In this document: piece by piece, positions 40,414 through 49,221 of the stretch | How positions within the stretch are numbered: position 1 is the stretch's first letter | Layout: each line of letters opens with the position of its first letter | NCBI RefSeq assembly: GCF_003254525.1 | Contig: NZ_QFYS01000005.1 | Span: forward strand, 248,001 to 312,000 | Reading direction: 5' to 3' | DNA: 64,000 bases | Source: Phenylobacterium kunshanense | GTDB lineage: Bacteria; Pseudomonadota; Alphaproteobacteria; Caulobacterales; Caulobacteraceae | Notes under the pieces: model-generated | Database searches by the model: none | Told to the model about the DNA's origin: nothing | What the model saw: the letters and a program-made list of their open reading frames with translations, nothing else | Translations under genes and position numbers: made by a program

Positions 40414-42873
40414 TCAGAACGCCGACTTCAGGGTGACGCCCCAGGTGCGCGGATCGCCCGGCTGGCCGACGATGAGGCCGGTATTGGACGGGCCGAGGGC
40501 GAGCTGCTCGAAGTAGTCCACGTCGAAGGCGTTGCGCACCCAGCCGAAGACCTCGATCCCGTCGTCCGCCCGGAAGCCGACCCGAAAGTTGCTGAGCGCA
40601 TAGCCCTTCACGTTGGTGTAGGCGGACGGCGAGGGGTTGGACGAGAAGCCCGACCGATAGCTGCCGTCGAAGCCCGCGTAGGCCTGACCCTCGCGGCCCA
40701 GCAGCACGCCGGGCAGGTTGGCCTCGATCCCGTACGAGAACGACCACTTGGAGACGCCCGGCAGGCGCTGGCCCGAGATGTCGCAGTTGGCGGGGCTGAT
40801 CCCGCCCGGCGTTCCGGGTGCGCTGGGCGTCTGGCCGGCGGTCGCGGTGGTCCCGCCCGACAGCTCCGGAGGGCAGGGCGCGTCGACGAAGCGGAGGTAT
40901 TTGGCGTCGGCGTAGGCGCCGTTGACGTAGGCGCTGAGGCGCTCGCTGGGACGGACCTGGAAGTCGGCCTCGACGCCCTGGCTGCGCACCTTGCCGGCGT
41001 TGGCGAGATAGCCGCGCAGGACGCCGAGCTGGCCGTTGGTGACGGTGGCCTGGTAGTCGCCGATGTCGGTTCGGAAGGCCGCCAGGTTGAGGATGGCGCG
41101 GCCCTCCCAGAACCGCGACTTCAGCCCGGCCTCGAAGTGGTCGACCGACTCCGGCCGGATCGAACCGGCGGCCAGGATGGGATTGCCCGCCGCGTCGGTG
41201 GGCAGGCCGTTCTGGTTGATGCCGCCGGTCTTGAAGCTCCGCGCATAGGTCGCATAGGCGAGGACGTCGCGCCGGAGAGCGTAGCTGAGCGTCAGGTCGT
41301 AGCTGAAGTTCCAGTCGCTGAACCGGGGCTCGCTCACCTGGGGCGCGAAGACGCCGCGCTGGGCGACCTTCACCGGGTCGGTCTGGCCGAACAGGACCGG
41401 ATTGCCCTGGCCGTCGAAGACCTTGCGCTCGTAGAAGCCGACCTTCTTGTCGTAGTTCAGCCGGACGCCCGGCTGGATCGTGAAGGCGTCGGTCACCTTC
41501 CAGCTCGCCTGGCCGAACAGGGCGAGGCTGGTGTTCTTCAGGTACTGGGTGTTGCGCGCGACGAGTCCATCCAGCACCGCCGGGTTGGCGGCCAGGGCGC
41601 CGGTGAGGTTCCAGCGGCTGGAAGCGGGGCCGTGCTGCTCTGTCCCTTGCGTGTCGATTCGCTGGTGGAAGGCGAAGGCGCCCACCACCGCGTCGATCCG
41701 ATCGGTGGCGTAGTTGTAGCGCAGCTCCTGGGAATACTGGTCGTGCTGCGAGGGGTTCTGCGACCTGGCCACGATGGAGAGGCCGAGGAAGTCGCGGTCG
41801 TTCTCGGGTTTCCAGTCCCAGAAGCGCCAGGCGGTGACGGAGGTCAGGGTCCCCGGCCCCACGTCCCACTTCACCCGCGCCGAGGCGCCGCCGATCCTGT
41901 TGCCGGCGTTGAGGTTGGAATCGACGTCGGTCAGTCGGTCGAACGGGTTGGTGCTGACCACGGTGTAGCCCTGCGCCGCGGCGAGGGCGGCGTACTGGCG
42001 CGGGAGCGCCCGCTGGGTCGCGCCCGTGCGGACGTAGATCTGGGCGCAGCATTTCGGGTTCTGGCGGTTGAAGTCGCCGCTGAAGGTGACGGCGAGATCG
42101 TCGCTGGGGCGGAACAGGAGCTGGGCGCGGAGGCCGAGGTTGTCCTGCGCGTTGATCCAGCGCCGGCTGGTCACGTTGTAGATCGTGCCGCGCCGCGTCG
42201 TGTACGAGACCGCCAGGCGGGCGGCGAGGGTCTCGCTAAGCGGGCCCGAGATGGCGGCCTTGGCCTGCCGGAAGTCGAGCGTTCCGGCGGTCAGCTCGGC
42301 CTTGCCCTCGAAGTCGAAGGTGGGCTGGTTCGTGGTGATGCTGATCGCGCCGGCGGTGGTGTTCTTGCCGTAGAGCGTGCCTTGCGGCCCGCGCAGCACC
42401 TCGATCCGCGCCACGTCCAGGAAGTCGAACGTCGCCGAGGCCACCCGGGCGCTGTAGACGTCGTCGACATAGACGCCGACGCCCTGCTCGAAGCCGTCGC
42501 TGGTCAGGCCGAACGGCGAGCCGAGCCCGCGGATGTTGACCGACGAGTTGCGCGGATTGGACGTGTAGAACTGGAGCGTCGGCGCGAGCTGCTGCAGCCG
42601 GCCGACGTTGAACGCCCCCACGCTATCGATCCGGGCCCCGGCGATGACCGAGACGGCCAGGGGCACGTCCTGAACCGTCTCCTCCCGGCGGCGCGCGGTG
42701 ACGGTGAGCTCGGAAACCGACGCGCCGTCGCTGGCGTCGGCCGCCTCCGCCGCGGCGCCTTCCAGGGCCCCCTCCGAGGCCAGGGCGGCGGTGGCCGTTC
42801 CCGAGAGGAGAATGGCGAGGAGCGCGGCGCGCGCCGGACGCACCGCCGTTGCGGTCAGGTTCATGGTGGGCAT
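40414..42873 (-). CDS. TonB-dependent receptor
   Basis: 819-aa outer-membrane receptor. A signal peptide ends near ALASEG. A TonB box-like segment (SELTVTARRREETVQDVPLAVSV) is followed by the plug domain with VDDVYSARVASATFDFLDV and VLRGPQGTLYGKNTTAGAI, and then a beta barrel ending GVTLKSAF. The extended plug style and size are those of the broad IroN/BtuB-like receptors of sphingomonads and caulobacters, used for carbohydrates, aromatics or siderophores. The substrate is not predictable. Two ATG codons 9 nt apart are possible starts. It ends 93 nt from the OmpA lipoprotein gene. Confidence 0.92.
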   Translation of the reverse strand: MPTMNLTATAVRPARAALLAILLSGTATAALASEGALEGAAAEAADASDGASVSELTVTARRREETVQDVPLAVSVIAGARIDSVGAFNVGRLQQLAPTLQFYTSNPRNSSVNIRGLGSPFGLTSDGFEQGVGVYVDDVYSARVASATFDFLDVARIEVLRGPQGTLYGKNTTAGAISITTNQPTFDFEGKAELTAGTLDFRQAKAAISGPLSETLAARLAVSYTTRRGTIYNVTSRRWINAQDNLGLRAQLLFRPSDDLAVTFSGDFNRQNPKCCAQIYVRTGATQRALPRQYAALAAAQGYTVVSTNPFDRLTDVDSNLNAGNRIGGASARVKWDVGPGTLTSVTAWRFWDWKPENDRDFLGLSIVARSQNPSQHDQYSQELRYNYATDRIDAVVGAFAFHQRIDTQGTEQHGPASSRWNLTGALAANPAVLDGLVARNTQYLKNTSLALFGQASWKVTDAFTIQPGVRLNYDKKVGFYERKVFDGQGNPVLFGQTDPVKVAQRGVFAPQVSEPRFSDWNFSYDLTLSYALRRDVLAYATYARSFKTGGINQNGLPTDAAGNPILAAGSIRPESVDHFEAGLKSRFWEGRAILNLAAFRTDIGDYQATVTNGQLGVLRGYLANAGKVRSQGVEADFQVRPSERLSAYVNGAYADAKYLRFVDAPCPPELSGGTTATAGQTPSAPGTPGGISPANCDISGQRLPGVSKWSFSYGIEANLPGVLLGREGQAYAGFDGSYRSGFSSNPSPSAYTNVKGYALSNFRVGFRADDGIEVFGWVRNAFDVDYFEQLALGPSNTGLIVGQPGDPRTWGVTLKSAF

Positions 42874-42983
42874 CCCCCAGGTGTCGATCTTGGGAACGCA
42901 CGCTAATCCACTAATCCCACCGATGAAGTAGGAATAAGGCTGATCAGGGGCGCAGAATTTCTAAGCGCCCTTGCGAAGCCCGA

Positions 42984-44585
42984 TCAGTTCACCCGGCGCT
43001 CGCGGCCGGCCCAGTAGGGCTCGCGCAGTTCGCGGCGGAGGATCTTGCCCGAGGCGTTGCGGGGGATCGCGTCCACCACGTCGACGCTCTTGGGCGCCTT
43101 GAAGGCGGCGATGCGCGTGCGGGCGAAGGCGATGATGTCGGCGGCATCGACGGTCATGCCCGGCTTCGGCACGACCACGGCCTTGACCGCCTCGCCCCAC
43201 TTCTCGTCGGGAACGCCGATGACGGCGACCTCGGCGACCGCCGGGTGGCCGTAGATCGCGCTCTCCACCTCGGCCGGATAGATGTTCTCCGCCCCGGAGA
43301 TGATCATGTCCTTCACCCGGTCGTGGATGTAGAGGTAGCCGTCCTCGTCCAGGTAGCCGGCGTCGCCGGTGCGCAGCCAGCCGTCGGTGGCGACGGTCGT
43401 GGCGGTGGCTTCGGGCAGCTTCCAGTAGCCGGTCATGTTGGCGATCGAGCGGGTGGCGACCTCGCCCACCGTATGTGGCGGCAGGACGTTTCCGGCCTCG
43501 TCGACGATGCGGATCTCGACGCCGGGCATGGGCACGCCGGCGGCGCGCATCCGGGGCGTTCCCGCGGGGTCGTGATCTTCCGGCGGCAGGTAGACGATGG
43601 TGCCGCAGGTCTCGGTCATGCCGTACTGCTGGACGAAGCCGCAGCCGAACACCTCCATGCACTCGCGCAGCAGGTCGAGCGGAATCGGCGAGGCGCCGTA
43701 GAGGATGTACTTCATCCGGCTGTAGTCGACCTGGCGGGCGCGGGGCTGGCGCACCACGATCTGCAGCGCGGCCGGGACCATGAACATCTTCGAGACGCGG
43801 TCGTGCTCGATGAAGTCCAGCACCTTCAGCGGGTCGAACTCGCGGGCGACCACGCCCTTGGCGCCGTTCATCAGGCCGACGATGCCCCAGCCGGTGCCGC
43901 CGATGTGGGCGACGGGCATGGCCACGAGGCTGATGTCGTCGGGGCCCCAGGTGTTCCAGGCCATCTTCGCCTCGGCGGCCTGGCGGCGGCCGCCCAGGAT
44001 GTTGTCGTGGCAGAGCATCACGCCCTTGGGCTTGCCGGTGGTGCCCGAGGTGTAGAGCTGGACCGCCACGTCGCGGGTGGTGATCGGGATGGCGGGGTCG
44101 GCGGGGCCAGCCGCGTCGCGCCAGGCCTCGAAGGTCGGGTAGTCGCTGCCCGGCTCCATGGCGATGACCTTGGGCTGGCGCGCCAGGAGCTTCGCCACCT
44201 CGGGCGTCTGGGCCATGACCTCGGGGCCGACGAAGACCAGCGGGGCCTCGCTGTCCTGGACGATGTAGGCGACCTCGGGCGGGGCCAGGCGCCAGCCGAT
44301 GGGCGTGACCACGACGCCGGCCTTGGCCGCGCCGAACAGCAGCTCGAAATAGTGGTCGCTGTTCTTGCCGACGTAGGCGATCCGCTGGCCCTTGGAGAGA
44401 CCCTCGGCGATCAGGGCGTTGGCCACCTGGTTCGTATGCCTGTCGAAGTCGGCGAAGGTGGTGTCCCGGCCCTCGAAGGTCAGCGCGACGGCGTCGCCGC
44501 GGACGCGGGCCTGGTAGCGGGCGACGTCGCCCAGGGTGGTCATCTGGTCGAAATCGAGTTGGGGAGCGGTGCTGGTGTCGGTCAT
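42984..44585 (-). CDS. fatty-acid/aromatic acyl-CoA synthetase (AMP-forming)
   Basis: ANL-superfamily ligase, 533 aa, adenylating a carboxylic acid and forming its CoA thioester. The P-loop motif is QLYTSGTTGKPKGVML. VQQYGMTETCGTIVYLPP is the acyl-binding/A5 region, WLRTGDAGYLDEDGYLY is A7 and DRVKDMIISGAENIYPAEVE is A8. The catalytic Lys is in RNASGKILRREL near the C terminus. It resembles FadD3/FadD-type long-chain or steroid-side-chain ligases. It is 64 nt away from the LysR gene, on the same strand, and not far from a CoA-transferase gene. Substrate unknown. Confidence 0.93.
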   Translation of the reverse strand: MTDTSTAPQLDFDQMTTLGDVARYQARVRGDAVALTFEGRDTTFADFDRHTNQVANALIAEGLSKGQRIAYVGKNSDHYFELLFGAAKAGVVVTPIGWRLAPPEVAYIVQDSEAPLVFVGPEVMAQTPEVAKLLARQPKVIAMEPGSDYPTFEAWRDAAGPADPAIPITTRDVAVQLYTSGTTGKPKGVMLCHDNILGGRRQAAEAKMAWNTWGPDDISLVAMPVAHIGGTGWGIVGLMNGAKGVVAREFDPLKVLDFIEHDRVSKMFMVPAALQIVVRQPRARQVDYSRMKYILYGASPIPLDLLRECMEVFGCGFVQQYGMTETCGTIVYLPPEDHDPAGTPRMRAAGVPMPGVEIRIVDEAGNVLPPHTVGEVATRSIANMTGYWKLPEATATTVATDGWLRTGDAGYLDEDGYLYIHDRVKDMIISGAENIYPAEVESAIYGHPAVAEVAVIGVPDEKWGEAVKAVVVPKPGMTVDAADIIAFARTRIAAFKAPKSVDVVDAIPRNASGKILRRELREPYWAGRERRVN

Positions 44586-44648
44586 GGCGCGGAGGGAGCC
44601 GCCCCGCCGTGGCGTAAGGCAAGGGCGCCGCTGGGGGAGGGACGTGCG

Positions 44649-45548
44649 TCAGCCGGTGGGCGCGCAGACCTCGCGCAGGCAGGCTCGCAGCCAGCGGTGC
44701 GCGGGATCGGCGTCGAGCCGCGGGTGCCACAGCATCGAGACGGTGAACGGTGTCGTCGGCAGCGGGACGGGGACGGCGTGCAGGCCCTGGCGCAGGCTGC
44801 GGGTGTGGCGGTCCGGCACGGTCGCCACGAGGTTTGACGCTGCGGCGAGGGCGATGGCCGCCGAGAAGCCGCCGACCATGTTGTCCACGCGCCGCTGCAG
44901 CCCGGCCGGCAGGAAGGGCAGGTCGACGGCGTCGGCCTCGAAGCCGGTGCGCGAGACGACGACGTGCCGGGCGGCGAGGTAGCGGCCGGCGGTCACGGCG
45001 CCCTTCGTCAGGGGGTGGCCGTCGCGGACCACGGCCACCAGCCGGTCCTCGAACAGCGCGCGGGCGCGGACCTCAGGACCGATGGCGGTATCGACGACGC
45101 CGGTCTCCAGGTCGACCCGGCCGTCGCGCAAGGGCGCGCTGTCCTTGTCGGGCTTCTGCAGGAAGTTGAGGCGCACGCCGGGCGCGTCGGCCGCGGCGCG
45201 GGCGATGAGGGCGGGGCCGAAGTTCTCCACGAAGCCGTCGCTGGTGCGCAGGGTGAAGGTGCGCTGCAGGGCGGCGAGGTCGACGGTGTCGTCGGGGCGC
45301 AGGACCGCCTGGGCGTCCTGGACCAGGTCGTGGACGCGGGCCCGCAGCGCCTCGGCGCGGGGCGTCGCCACCAGCCCCCGGCCGGCGCGGACCAGCAGCG
45401 GGTCGCCCGTCGCCTCGCGGAGGCGGGCTAGGGCGCGGCTCATGGCGGAGGGGCTGAGGCGCAGCCGCTCGGCGGCGCGGGCGACGCTGCCTTCGCTGAG
45501 CAGCACGTCCAGGGTCAGCAGCAGGTTGAGATCCGGGAGCGCGGGCAT
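44649..45548 (-). CDS. LysR-type transcriptional regulator
   Basis: 299-aa LTTR. The N-terminal winged helix has LNLLLTLDVLLSEGSVARAAERL and LSPSAMSRALARLREATGDPLLVR, followed by a two-lobe periplasmic-binding-like ligand domain. The ATG at 45548 is preferred; the ATG at 45593 would give an unusual N-terminal extension. It is divergent from the cupin-MFS-CoA-transferase operon, with 126 nt between starts. It likely regulates that operon, the acyl-CoA ligase gene or both. Confidence 0.9.
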   Translation of the reverse strand: MPALPDLNLLLTLDVLLSEGSVARAAERLRLSPSAMSRALARLREATGDPLLVRAGRGLVATPRAEALRARVHDLVQDAQAVLRPDDTVDLAALQRTFTLRTSDGFVENFGPALIARAAADAPGVRLNFLQKPDKDSAPLRDGRVDLETGVVDTAIGPEVRARALFEDRLVAVVRDGHPLTKGAVTAGRYLAARHVVVSRTGFEADAVDLPFLPAGLQRRVDNMVGGFSAAIALAAASNLVATVPDRHTRSLRQGLHAVPVPLPTTPFTVSMLWHPRLDADPAHRWLRACLREVCAPTG

Positions 45549-45674
45549 GCGCCACCTTAGCAGGTTTCTCGCCGGACATGGCGTCTCATGCACGATTGGA
45601 GTGCAAATGCTGCGCGTTCCGCCATGACTGGCCGCCGCCTAGCTTCCGCCCCGAACTCGGACGGAGGACGGACG

Positions 45675-46193
45675 ATGACGGAAAGCACGCTGGAGCGGGG
45701 CATGGCGCGGGTGCGGGCGGCCTGGGGGCCGCTCTCCACGCCGCTGGTGGCGGAAGGCCGTGACATTCTCGAAGGCCTGGCGAGGGCGCCGACCTCCGAG
45801 CCCTGGCTGGCGGCGCTGGTCTCCGAGGCGCCGGCGAGCCGGGAGCTGCACAGGGATCCCGACCACGGCTTCGTGTTGCTGGGACATGCCGAGCAGGCCG
45901 GGCTCTATCGGCCGCCGCACGACCATGGCGCGGCCTGGGTGATCTATGCCGTCCAGCACGGCGAGGTCGAGATGCGGACCTATGGCCGGGTCGAGGCGCC
46001 CGATGGCGTCCGGCTGGTGCGGCGCGATGTGGTCCGGCTACGGGCCGGCGACGTGGCGGCCTACCTGCCCGGCGACATCCACGACACCCGGTGCCTCAGC
46101 GAGACGGCGCTGTTGTTCCGCTTCACCGCGCGCGACCTGCGCCAGGAGGACCGGGAGGGGCGGCTGACCCGCTATCCGGCGCCCGCGGCGTGA
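45675..46193 (+). CDS. cupin-fold protein, cysteine dioxygenase-like
   Basis: 172-aa cupin. The metal-binding block is YRPPHDHGAAWVIYAVQHGEVEM (His pair and Glu), and the second cupin motif is AYLPGDIHDTRC. This arrangement resembles cysteine dioxygenase or related mononuclear iron enzymes, but substrate residues are not identifiable. GGAGGAC lies before the ATG at 45675. Its stop overlaps the start of the MFS gene (GTGA), and it opens a three-gene operon. Confidence 0.75.
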   Translation: MTESTLERGMARVRAAWGPLSTPLVAEGRDILEGLARAPTSEPWLAALVSEAPASRELHRDPDHGFVLLGHAEQAGLYRPPHDHGAAWVIYAVQHGEVEMRTYGRVEAPDGVRLVRRDVVRLRAGDVAAYLPGDIHDTRCLSETALLFRFTARDLRQEDREGRLTRYPAPAA

Positions 46194-47584
46194 GCGGCCT
46201 GCCGGAGCCGCGGCGGACCGCGGCGGTGGCGGCGGTGCTGGCGGCCATGGCGCTGGTGGTGCTGGACGCCGGGATGTCGAACCTGGCGGTCCCGACGATC
46301 GGGCGAGCGCTGGGCGTGGAGCCAAGCGAGGCGCTGGTCGTGGTGACCGCCTACCAGGCGGCGCTGGTGATGGCGCTGCTGCCCTGCGGCGCCCTGGGTG
46401 AGCGGCTGGGATGTCGCCGGGTCTTCGTGGCCGGCGTGGCGGTGTTCGCCACGGCGGCGGCGGGCTGCGCGCTGGCGCCGTCGCTGGCCTGGCTGGCGGT
46501 CGGGCGGCTGGCGCAGGGGCTGGGCGGGGCGGCGGTGATGTCGCTGGGCGTCGCGCTGCTGCGCGAGAGCGTCCCACGGGACCGGATCGGCGCCGCCATC
46601 GGATGGAACGCCCTGACGGTCGCCCTGGCGTCGGCCGCCGCGCCGAGCCTGGGGGCGCTGGTGCTGCACCACGCCGACTGGCGCTGGCTGTTCGTGGGGC
46701 ACCTGCCCGTCGCCGTGCTGGCGGTGGCGGCGGCCTTCGCCCTGCCGCGCGGAAACGGCGGGGACGGGCGACTGGACCCCCTCAGCATGGGCTTGAACGT
46801 CGTGGCGTTCGGGCTGCTGGTGGTCGCGGCGCAGGCGATGGGCGGTCCGGCCTGGGCGGTCCTGGCGCCGGTCGCCGGGTCGGCCGCGGCGTTCGTGGCG
46901 CTGGTGCGCCGGGAGGCGCCGAAGGCCGCGCCGCTGGTCCCGTTCGACCTGCTGCGCCGGCCGGCGTTCCGGGGCGCGGTTCTCGCGTCCGTGTGCTGCT
47001 TCACGGGACAGTCGGCCGGGATGATCGCCCTGTCGTTCCATCTGCAGGGGGCGATGGGCCTCGACCCTCTGGCCGCGGCGCTCTGCCTGACGCCGTGGCC
47101 GCTCGCGGTGGCCTCGGCCTCGGTCGTCGCCGGCCGGGCGGCGGAGCGCCTGCCGACGGCCTGGCTCTGCGCGGTGGGAGCCGGGGGGCTCGCGGCGGGG
47201 CTGGCGGCGTGCGCCACGTGGCCGGCGGCGGCGGGCGACGAGCGGCGTCTCATGGCCTGCGCGGCCCTGTGCGGCCTGGGCTTCGGCCTCTTCCAGACCC
47301 CGAACAACCGCAGCCTCTTCCTCGCCGCGCCCCGACAGCGCGCCGGGGCGGCCGGCGGCGCGCAGGCGACCGCCCGGCTGACGGGACAGACGGCGGGGGC
47401 GCTGGCGATGACCACCCTGCTCGGCGTCCTGCCGGTCGACACGGGCGCGCGCGCCGGGCTTGCGCTCGCCGCCGCCGCGGCGCTGGCGGCCGCTGTGGCG
47501 AGCCTCCTGCGCGCCGGGGCGGACCAGGGCGAGGATCACGCCCCTTCCGTCCGCCACGTCACCCCAGGTAATGCGGAGGCATGA
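46190..47584 (+). CDS. MFS drug:proton antiporter (DHA2-like)
   Basis: 464-aa major facilitator from a GTG start that overlaps the cupin stop. Predicted membrane segments cover most of the chain. LVVLDAGMSNLAVPTIGRALGV and the loop-2 motif GERLGCRRVF (the GxLaDrxGrkx[R] equivalent) mark the DHA2 family. It probably exports a small hydrophobic or aromatic compound. It is translationally coupled to its neighbours: its stop overlaps the CoA-transferase start by 4 nt. Confidence 0.9.
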   Translation: MSGLPEPRRTAAVAAVLAAMALVVLDAGMSNLAVPTIGRALGVEPSEALVVVTAYQAALVMALLPCGALGERLGCRRVFVAGVAVFATAAAGCALAPSLAWLAVGRLAQGLGGAAVMSLGVALLRESVPRDRIGAAIGWNALTVALASAAAPSLGALVLHHADWRWLFVGHLPVAVLAVAAAFALPRGNGGDGRLDPLSMGLNVVAFGLLVVAAQAMGGPAWAVLAPVAGSAAAFVALVRREAPKAAPLVPFDLLRRPAFRGAVLASVCCFTGQSAGMIALSFHLQGAMGLDPLAAALCLTPWPLAVASASVVAGRAAERLPTAWLCAVGAGGLAAGLAACATWPAAAGDERRLMACAALCGLGFGLFQTPNNRSLFLAAPRQRAGAAGGAQATARLTGQTAGALAMTTLLGVLPVDTGARAGLALAAAAALAAAVASLLRAGADQGEDHAPSVRHVTPGNAEA

Positions 47585-48801
47585 CCGACGCCGCCGCCCC
47601 CGCTTCCGCCCCCGGACCGCTCTCCGATCTCGTCGTGATCGAGATGGGGACGCTGATCGCGGGCCCGTTCTGCGGCCAGATCCTGGGGGACTTCGGCGCC
47701 GAGGTGATCAAGGTGGAGGACCCCAAGGTGGGCGATCCCATGCGCCAGTGGGGGCGCAGCCTGCCCAAGGGGCTGTCGCCCTGGTGGCCGGTGATCGGGC
47801 GCAACAAGAAGTCGGTGGGCCTGGACCTGCGCAAGCCCGAGGGCCAGGCGCTGGCGCGCGAGCTGATCGCCGGCGCCGACGTGGTGATCGAGAACTTCCG
47901 CCCCGGGGCCATGGAGAAGTGGGGCCTGGGCTATGAGGCGCTGTCGAAGATCAATCCGCGGCTGATCATGGCCCGGGTGTCGGGGTTCGGACAGACGGGC
48001 CCCTATTCGCAGCGGGCGGGCTACGGCCTGATCGGCGAGGCCATGGGCGGCCTGCGCTATGTGACCGGCGAGCCGGACCGGGCGCCGGCGCGGGCCGGCA
48101 TCTCCATCGGCGACAGCCTGGCGGCGATGCATTCGGTGATGGGCATCCTGATGGCGCTGCACCATCGCGAGCGGACCGGGCAGGGCCAGGTGATCGACGC
48201 GGCGCTGTACGAGAGCGTGCTGGCGGTGATGGAGAACCTGGTCACCGAGTACGACCTGACCGGCTATGTGCGCGAGCGGTCGGGCTCGGTGCTGCCGGGG
48301 ATCGCGCCGTCGAACGCCTATCCCTGCCGGAACGGCGAGATGATCCTGATCGGCGGCAACGGCGACAACGTCTATGCCCGCCTGACCGAGGCCATGGGGC
48401 GGCCCGACCTGAAGGACGACCCGAAGTTCGTCAGCCATGCGGCGCGCGGCGAGCACCAGGCCGAGCTGGACGGGATCATCGCCGAGTGGACCAGCGGCTA
48501 TGCGCTGGGCGACCTGCTGAAGCTGCTGGAGGACAAGGGCGTGCCGGCGAGCCGCGTGTTCCGCGCCCCCGACATGCTGGAGGACCCGCAGTACCAGGCG
48601 CGGGAGGCGATCGTGTCGGTGGAGCACCCGGTGTTCGGCCCGGTGCGGATGCAGAACGCCTTCCCGAAGCTGTCGGCGACGCCCGGCAAGGTGCGCTGGC
48701 CGGGGCCGGCGCTGGGCCAGCACACCAACGAGGTGCTGGCGGCGCGGGCGGGGTGTTCGCCGGAGCGGCTGGCCGAGCTGCGCGCGGCGGGGGTGATCTA
48801 G
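47581..48801 (+). CDS. class III CoA-transferase (CaiB/BaiF family)
   Basis: 406-aa family III CoA-transferase, moving CoA between carboxylic acids through an aspartyl-CoA intermediate. Seen: VVIEMGTLIAGPFCGQILGDFGAEVIKVE, the opening of the family; NKKSVGLDLRKPEG; and the catalytic-Asp region ISIGDSLAAMHSVMG. Late conserved parts are APSNAYPCRNGEMILIGG and VSVEHPVFGPVRMQN. Last gene of the cupin-MFS operon. Together with the acyl-CoA ligase across the LysR gene it suggests catabolism of an organic acid. Confidence 0.92.
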   Translation: MTDAAAPASAPGPLSDLVVIEMGTLIAGPFCGQILGDFGAEVIKVEDPKVGDPMRQWGRSLPKGLSPWWPVIGRNKKSVGLDLRKPEGQALARELIAGADVVIENFRPGAMEKWGLGYEALSKINPRLIMARVSGFGQTGPYSQRAGYGLIGEAMGGLRYVTGEPDRAPARAGISIGDSLAAMHSVMGILMALHHRERTGQGQVIDAALYESVLAVMENLVTEYDLTGYVRERSGSVLPGIAPSNAYPCRNGEMILIGGNGDNVYARLTEAMGRPDLKDDPKFVSHAARGEHQAELDGIIAEWTSGYALGDLLKLLEDKGVPASRVFRAPDMLEDPQYQAREAIVSVEHPVFGPVRMQNAFPKLSATPGKVRWPGPALGQHTNEVLAARAGCSPERLAELRAAGVI

Positions 48802-48823
48802 GGGGGCGGGAGCCAACCCACGG

Positions 48824-48983
48824 CGTCATCCCGGTTTGGGCAAAGGCCCAAGACCGGGACCCAACCCTTAAGCCGTGCGCCTGGAGGCGCCGCAGGAGGC
48901 GTCGAGCCCGATGGCGCGCCCTGCCTCCGCCGCTCCCGGACGGTTGGGTCCTGGTCTTCGCCTTGCGGCGAAACCGGGATGAC
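48824..48983. repeat. 160-bp inverted-repeat element with GTCATCCCGGTTT ends
   Basis: The ends are GTCATCCCGGTTTGGGCAAA and, in reverse complement, GTCATCCCGGTTTCGCCGCA. Pairing resumes further in (AGACCGGGACCCAACC against AGACCAGGACCCAACC). The middle holds GC-rich sequence without an ORF. Elements with GTCATCCCGG ends are typical of Caulobacterales intergenic regions and can look like non-autonomous transposable repeats. It follows the CoA-transferase gene. Confidence 0.8.
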
Positions 48984-49221
48984 AGCGGAAGGCGGGAACA
49001 AAGGAAGCAGCCGGCCGGCGACCTGTGCCGCGGGCCGACCGCAGAAGTCAGGGTCGCCTGATCCGGGCGATCTCCCCTGGCCGCCGGTCCGGCCTCCGCG
49101 GGTACGCCGCGAACCTTCATGGGCATGGGGATAGGCGTCGGCGAGGGCTTTGCGCAGGTGGCGCCTTGTCTCAGCGCGATCTCGCCGCGCGTCACTGCGC
49201 CGCTTCATATGGTGAACGATA
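48984..49221. other. intergenic remainder, no convincing gene
   Basis: A gap next to the repeat element. A minus-strand frame opening near 49208 with a basic, helical start (MKRRSDARRDRAETRRHLRK) runs into the repeat and could be a truncated gene. It has no clear ribosome site or family, so it is left uncalled. No terminator or promoter is recognised here. Confidence 0.3.

Noticed and set aside
48984..49208. Basic minus-strand ORF beginning MKRRSDARRD as a gene
   Set aside because: It runs into the palindromic repeat, no family is recognised and the reading frame lacks a ribosome site.
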